This document shows, piece by piece, positions 52,830 to 57,029 of a stretch of DNA of 57,029 nucleotides (its first letter is position 1; every line of letters begins with the position of its first letter). The stretch is from Campylobacterales bacterium (GTDB lineage Bacteria; Campylobacterota; Campylobacteria; Campylobacterales; Sulfurimonadaceae). The notes beneath the pieces were generated by a model. It was not told the DNA's origin and did no database searches. It saw only the letters and a list, made by a program, of their open reading frames with translations. Where the stretch lies: NCBI GenBank assembly GCA_026390165.1, contig JAPLGM010000009.1, positions 1 to 57,029 of the forward strand, written 5' to 3'. A program made the translations under genes and the position numbers.

Positions 52830-54077
52830 TTAATAGGTAGATTGTGTGTAAATAATAAATCCGCGTGCTAAAATTTTGAGCTCTTCTTTAATTGAGGCTT
52901 GTTTTTCAGTATTCTCGATATCATCTAAAACATCAGCAATTTTGTTGGCAATGAGTTCGAACTCTTTCTCTTTCATTCCACGAGAGGTGAGGGCAGGGCT
53001 TCCAACACGAATACCCGATGTAACAAACGGTGAGCGTGTTTCACCTGGAACCGTATTTTTATTAACGGTGATCCCTGCACGTCCAAGGGCAGCATCTGCC
53101 TCTTTTCCACTAAATGGCTTATTCAAGAAGGATACAAGGACGAGATGATTATCGGTTCCGCCACTGACGATGTCATACCCTCGTTTCATCAATACATCGG
53201 CAAGAACGGCAGCATTTGCTTTGACTTGCTTCGCATATACTTTCCACTCAGGAGAGAGATTGAACTTGAATCAAACTGCTTTTGCAGCGATAACGTGAAC
53301 CAATGGTCCTCCTTGAAGTGCAGGGAAGATAGCCGAATTGATTTTTTTCGCAATGTCTTCATCGTTCGTCATAATCATACCACCGCGAGGCCCCGCAAGT
53401 GTTTTATGGGTTGTTGTTGTAACGATATGGGCGTGTGGGAATGGGTTAGGGTGCTCACCAGCACACACAAGACCTGCGATATGGGCGATGTCCGCAAATA
53501 AAAGTGCACCCACCGCATCGGCGATTTCACGAAATTTGGCAAAATCGATTTCACGAGCGTAGGCTGACGCACCACAAACGATAATTTTAGGCTGAACAAT
53601 TTTTGCAATATCGAGAACGCGATCGTAGTTAATACGACCGTCTAGCTCAACCCCATACGAAAAGCTATGGTAGTTTTTACCCGAAAAACTTACTTTTGAA
53701 CCGTGTGTTAAGTGTCCACCATGGCTGAGATCCATACCAAGAAGTTTATCTCCTGCTTGCAATAGTGCAGCATAGACAGCACCGTTAGCCGATGAACCTG
53801 AATGGGGTTGGACATTGGCAAAGTTACAGCCAAAAAGCTCACATGCTCGATCAATCGCCAGTTGTTCTACGCCATCCGCATATTCGCATCCGCCATAATA
53901 ACGTTTGGCGGGATACCCTTCAGCATACTTGTTCGTAAAAACAGATCCCATCGCTTCCATTACGGCAGGGAGGGTGAAATTTTCAGAGGCAATCATCTCT
54001 AAATGGTCAGTTTGACGCTCCAACTCTTGTTCGCACAACGTGTAAATTTCGTTATCGTATTCTTTTAAAAAACTCAT
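52830..54077 (-). pseudogene. glyA: Serine hydroxymethyltransferase with an in-frame UGA
   Basis: The whole frame is 415 codons, the normal GlyA length, and converts serine + THF to glycine + 5,10-methylene-THF in the family. Motifs: [66 protein letters not shown] (PLP lysine) and [10 protein letters not shown]. At 53271-53273 a TGA stands between IAAKAV and [15 protein letters not shown], where the family has glycine. A single G-to-T change in GGA explains it. The frame continues unbroken to 52830. Other genes here end in TGA, so UGA is a stop in this organism. Either a consensus error or a real lesion. Confidence 0.9.
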
Positions 54078-55585
54078 TCTTCGTCTCCATTGTTGATTTG
54101 GTTTTGGGGTTTCATAGCAGGGAAGAGTAAAACATCCCGGATCGAGTGTTGGTTGGTTAGCATCATGACAAGGCGATCAATTCCGATCCCTTGACCTGCT
54201 GTAGGTGCCATTCCATACGAGAGGGCAGTGACGAAATCTTCATCCATTTCATGGGCTTCATCATCACCTGATTCTTTGGCAGCCATTTGACCTTGAAAAC
54301 GCTCCAGCTGATCGAGTGGATCGTTGAGTTCACTAAAGGCATTAGCAATTTCACGCCCCGCAATGAAGAGCTCGAAACGATCGGTGAGTTCAGGGCGTTC
54401 ATTATTGCGACGCGCCAAGGGGGAAATCTCAACCGGATAATGGGTGATAAAGGTTGGATTAATCAGTTTGCCCTCGACGAATTCATCAAAAAGTTCCCCT
54501 TGAAGCTGACCAAGATTGAGGGTCGTTTTAGCTTCAAGTTTATGGGATCGAAGATACTCTAAAATTGCTTCTTTATCGTTAACAATTGCTTCAGGAACGC
54601 CACCGATGATACTAAGGCTTTTTACCAGTTCGATTTCAGTAAATTGGTCAAAATCGATTTCTAGTTCACCGTAAGGGAGACGTTTTGGGAGGTTAAGGTG
54701 GTCGAACAGATACTCGAAATACTCTTTAGTAATATCAATTAAATCTTTGTAGGTTTTATAGGCCCAGTAAAATTCGATGGAGGTAAATTCAGGATTATGC
54801 GTTGCATCCATCCCTTCATTACGGAAGTTACGGTTGATCTCAAATACCGCTTCAAATCCACCGACGATAAGACGTTTGAGGTAGAGTTCAGGAGCGATAC
54901 GTAAATAACGGTCAATCCCCAGTGCATTGTGATGGGTCACAAACGGTTTAGCATTTGCACCGCCTGCGATGGGATGCATCATAGGGGTTTCAACTTCTAA
55001 GAACCCTTTATCTTCAAAGAAACGGCGGGTTAAGCTGATAACTTTTGAGCGAATATGAAATGTTTTTCGTACTTCAGAATTCATAATAAGATCAAGATAG
55101 CGTTGGCGATAGCGCATCTCTTTATCGGTAATTCCGTGAAATTTTTCGGGGAGAGGAGAGATTGCTTTGGTTAGTATTTTAAGTTCATTTGCATGGAGAG
55201 AGAGCTCGCCGTGCTGCGTGACAAACGGATAGCCACTCACTTCAATAATATCTCCTACTTCGATGAGTTTTTTAAAAACATCATTATAAAAATTTTCAGG
55301 AAGATTGTCACGTGCTACATAAATTTGAAGCATTCCACTTTCATCTTCAATTTTTAGAAAGCTCGCTTTTCCCATCAAACGATAAAGCTTAATACGTCCC
55401 GCTACGATATAGTGACGATTCTCATCCCGTTTTTCTTCTTTGTGGAGAAGATCTGAATTGACATTGTGAAACTTTTCAATCGTCGTATTTCGGTTGGAAT
55501 CGTTGGTATAGGGATCTATCCCCATCTCACGAAGAGTGTTGGCTTTTTCGATCCGTTGTTGAACGTATAAATTATCAAATGTCAC
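54074..55585 (-). CDS. lysS: Lysyl-tRNA synthetase (class II)
   Basis: 503 residues. An N-terminal OB-fold anticodon-binding domain ([25 protein letters not shown]) precedes the class II core: motif 1 around [22 protein letters not shown], motif 2 [21 protein letters not shown], motif 3 [13 protein letters not shown]. Length is standard. It overlaps the glyA start by 4 bases. Confidence 0.97.
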   Translation of the reverse strand: MTFDNLYVQQRIEKANTLREMGIDPYTNDSNRNTTIEKFHNVNSDLLHKEEKRDENRHYIVAGRIKLYRLMGKASFLKIEDESGMLQIYVARDNLPENFYNDVFKKLIEVGDIIEVSGYPFVTQHGELSLHANELKILTKAISPLPEKFHGITDKEMRYRQRYLDLIMNSEVRKTFHIRSKVISLTRRFFEDKGFLEVETPMMHPIAGGANAKPFVTHHNALGIDRYLRIAPELYLKRLIVGGFEAVFEINRNFRNEGMDATHNPEFTSIEFYWAYKTYKDLIDITKEYFEYLFDHLNLPKRLPYGELEIDFDQFTEIELVKSLSIIGGVPEAIVNDKEAILEYLRSHKLEAKTTLNLGQLQGELFDEFVEGKLINPTFITHYPVEISPLARRNNERPELTDRFELFIAGREIANAFSELNDPLDQLERFQGQMAAKESGDDEAHEMDEDFVTALSYGMAPTAGQGIGIDRLVMMLTNQHSIRDVLLFPAMKPQNQINNGDEE

Positions 55586-55600
55586 GGTAGATTTCCTTTG

Positions 55601-56080
55601 TTATTTCATTTTATTTTGGCATTCTTGGCAAATACCGTAAATTTGCATGGAGTGCTCTTGCATTAAGAAACCCAAATTTTCGGCAATCTTTTTTTGCTTA
55701 AGTTCAATTGCTTCATCGACAAATTCACTGATAGTGCCACACTGGGTGCAAATAATATGATCGTGATGATCCTTAGCCCCAAGTTCGTATTTTTTCCCCT
55801 GAGCACCAAAGGAGAGGGAGGTTACCATCGCTGAATCTTCTAGGAGGGAAAGGGTACGATAGACAGTAGCAATCCCTGTATTAAGATCAGGATGTTTTTC
55901 TTGAATACGATGATGCAGTGCTTCCGGAGTCAAATGTTCATCTGATTTGTAAAGCATCTCTAAAATAACTTCCCGCTGGATAGTGAATTTTAGACCATTA
56001 GTTTTTAATAATTGTTTGAAATCATTGAGAAGATTGGCATATTCAATAGTGCGTTCGGTAAAATCAGTTGATGCACCCAT
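55601..56080 (-). CDS. fur: Ferric uptake regulator
   Basis: 159 residues. An N-terminal winged helix (LKTNGLKFTIQREVILEMLYKSDEHLTPEALHHRIQ; GIATVYRTLSLLEDS) precedes the dimerisation domain with a regulatory site (AKDHHDHIICTQCGTISEF) and a second zinc pair (CQECQNKMK). It represses iron-uptake genes when Fe(II) is bound. It is 3 bases after cvpA and 15 bases before lysS. Confidence 0.95.
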   Translation of the reverse strand: MGASTDFTERTIEYANLLNDFKQLLKTNGLKFTIQREVILEMLYKSDEHLTPEALHHRIQEKHPDLNTGIATVYRTLSLLEDSAMVTSLSFGAQGKKYELGAKDHHDHIICTQCGTISEFVDEAIELKQKKIAENLGFLMQEHSMQIYGICQECQNKMK

Positions 56081-56083
56081 CCC

Positions 56084-56647
56084 TTAGTTCCTTTTTTCTT
56101 TATGTGGAACAGTTGATGTATTTTCTTCACTTTTATTGGTATCCATTAGTCCGGTCACCTCCGATGTCTCGATATGTAAAATGAAATTACCCGTTGCAAA
56201 CATTGGCTCAAAAAAGATACTTTGTTTCATCTTTTCCCCAAAATTTTCACGTATTGCTGTCACACTAAAGAGAGCATAAATAATAATTGACATGATAAAG
56301 AAAAATTTACTTGCGCCAACACCAAAGCCAAGGAGAGCATCTAAGCTTCCTAACCCGCTAAGTGACGTCAACCGTTTAAATGTCGCCCCTAAAGCAACCA
56401 TAAAGAGCCAAAAAATGGCGACTGTAAAAACAAAACCGACAAGATTGATAGCAGCTACTGTTTCGAAATGAAAGAGAACGTCATTGAGAAACTTACCGAG
56501 AGCCGCCCCGATATGAGAGGCAACAAATAGACCCCCAACAATCCCTACAAGTCCAAATAATTCTTTCCAAAAACCATTCATCAACCCCTTGAGACCTAAT
56601 AATAAAACGATAGAACCTACGGCAACATCAAAGTAATTTAGATCCAT
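56084..56647 (-). CDS. cvpA: CvpA-family membrane protein
   Basis: 187 residues with four hydrophobic segments (about 5-25, 28-48, 65-90 and 108-130) and the family pattern NYFDVAVGSIVLLLGLKGLMNGFWKELFGLVG at the N-terminus. CvpA proteins are linked to colicin V export and envelope integrity; the molecular role is unclear. It is the first gene of the cvpA-fur-lysS-glyA operon. Confidence 0.9.
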   Translation of the reverse strand: MDLNYFDVAVGSIVLLLGLKGLMNGFWKELFGLVGIVGGLFVASHIGAALGKFLNDVLFHFETVAAINLVGFVFTVAIFWLFMVALGATFKRLTSLSGLGSLDALLGFGVGASKFFFIMSIIIYALFSVTAIRENFGEKMKQSIFFEPMFATGNFILHIETSEVTGLMDTNKSEENTSTVPHKEKRN

Positions 56648-56685
56648 TAGAACTCCACGAGACAGGCTATTTATAAAGTGGCGTA

Positions 56686-56691
56686 ATTATA
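56686..56691 (-). promoter_or_regulatory. -10 box for the cvpA operon
   Basis: TATAAT on the minus strand, about 40 bases before the cvpA start. No -35 hexamer is clear. It is the best promoter candidate for the operon. Confidence 0.4.
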
Positions 56692-56746
56692 CTTTCTAAA
56701 ACCTAAATATAGCTTTTCTTATAATGCCAAATCTACAAAAATTAAA

Positions 56747-57028
56747 TTAACTTAAATCTCGCTTCATTAGCTTGAAATTAAAGTTTTTCTTTCTTGTAGT
56801 ATTCGGTGGTGAGTACGGATAGCTTTTAGAGCCTTTGAGCTCGTCTCCTAAATAGTACCCCTTCGAATAACCTATGACGTAGTTAAGAGTAGCCCATTCC
56901 AATACTAATCACCATTTAACAATGCCATATTTCAAACGCACCATTGAAAATAGCACTAAAGATTCACCCAAATCATAAGTTGTATCAATCATTTTTCGAC
57001 CAATATTTTCAATCTTGTTTAGATGTAA
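56747..57028 (-). pseudogene. Partial reading frame at the window edge, interrupted by UGA
   Basis: A 93-codon frame enters from beyond the right edge, meets TGA at 56909-56911 and continues in the same frame to TAA at 56747-56749. The first part reads IGRKMIDTTYDLGESLVLF and KYGIVKW; the part after the stop reads WATLNYVIGYSKGYYLGDEL and YPYSPPNTTRKKN, which has protein-like composition. I do not recognise a family. It could be a decayed gene, a gene ending legitimately at the TGA followed by non-coding DNA, or a consensus error. The rest of 56648-56746 holds only the cvpA promoter region. Confidence 0.35.
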
Positions 57029-57029
57029 A

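Noticed and set aside
53271-53273. Genetic-code reassignment of UGA to glycine, suggested by glyA
   Set aside because: Many genes in the window end in TGA with correct family C-termini (cheW, STAS, cmoB, the exporter), and the other intact genes contain no internal TGA.

Overview
The window looks like a chromosomal contig of a chemolithotrophic Campylobacterota (Epsilonproteobacteria) bacterium, most likely Sulfurimonadaceae (Sulfuricurvum/Sulfurimonas-like). This rests on gene content and order, not on a database search: a cvpA-fur-lysS-glyA-DUF1882-SPOR block, fliL next to acpS, single-chain pyruvate:ferredoxin oxidoreductase, superoxide reductase, a hybrid-kinase-rich sensory repertoire, and AT-rich DNA with TATAAT-type -10 boxes.

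Layout. 1-2461: remains of a type I secretion system. hlyD is cut short next to repeats resembling an IS21-family end, and its ABC exporter carries an amber codon and an internal deletion. 2834-12010: a hybrid kinase, an atypical long pyruvate kinase, nifJ and a dihydroorotate-dehydrogenase-like gene, i.e. a PEP/pyruvate/acetyl-CoA node. 12019-14300: an oxygen-binding diiron protein overlapping a receiver-PilZ gene. 14516-14850: rnpB (RNase P RNA). Its 3' end is repeated exactly 1.5 kb downstream, bounding a small decayed integrated element (integrase remnant, DUF1294, GIY-YIG, orphan HTH). 16373-25069: sensor kinases, pgk, PhnA, acpS, fliL and an MlaE-type permease.

25192-37260 is a compact, co-directional chemotaxis operon: cheY, STAS, cheA, a soluble chemoreceptor, cheW, cheV, cheR, a ParA-like ATPase, an unknown gene, cheB and a degenerate-receiver protein. 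A convergent response regulator follows. Three of these proteins share an uncharacterised helical C-terminal region with a DIH motif and an almost identical terminal peptide ending L-(D/E)-F-F. This is the most unusual system in the window. Its receptor gene has a single-base frameshift and exact internal repeats.

38826-56647 is mostly housekeeping: beta-carbonic anhydrase, radA, a mazEF pair, ftsY, a TlpA-like lipoprotein, 5-formyl-THF cyclo-ligase, RNase Y, a CDF transporter, cmoB, a hotdog thioesterase, an MBL hydrolase, superoxide reductase, aroE, trpE, SPOR, DUF1882, glyA, lysS, fur and cvpA. glyA has an in-frame UGA where a glycine is expected. The right edge holds a partial reading frame of unknown identity.

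Several genes carry single-base lesions (exporter, receptor, glyA). Real decay and consensus errors cannot be told apart from one sequence. All family assignments are from reading motifs; no alignment or search was run.
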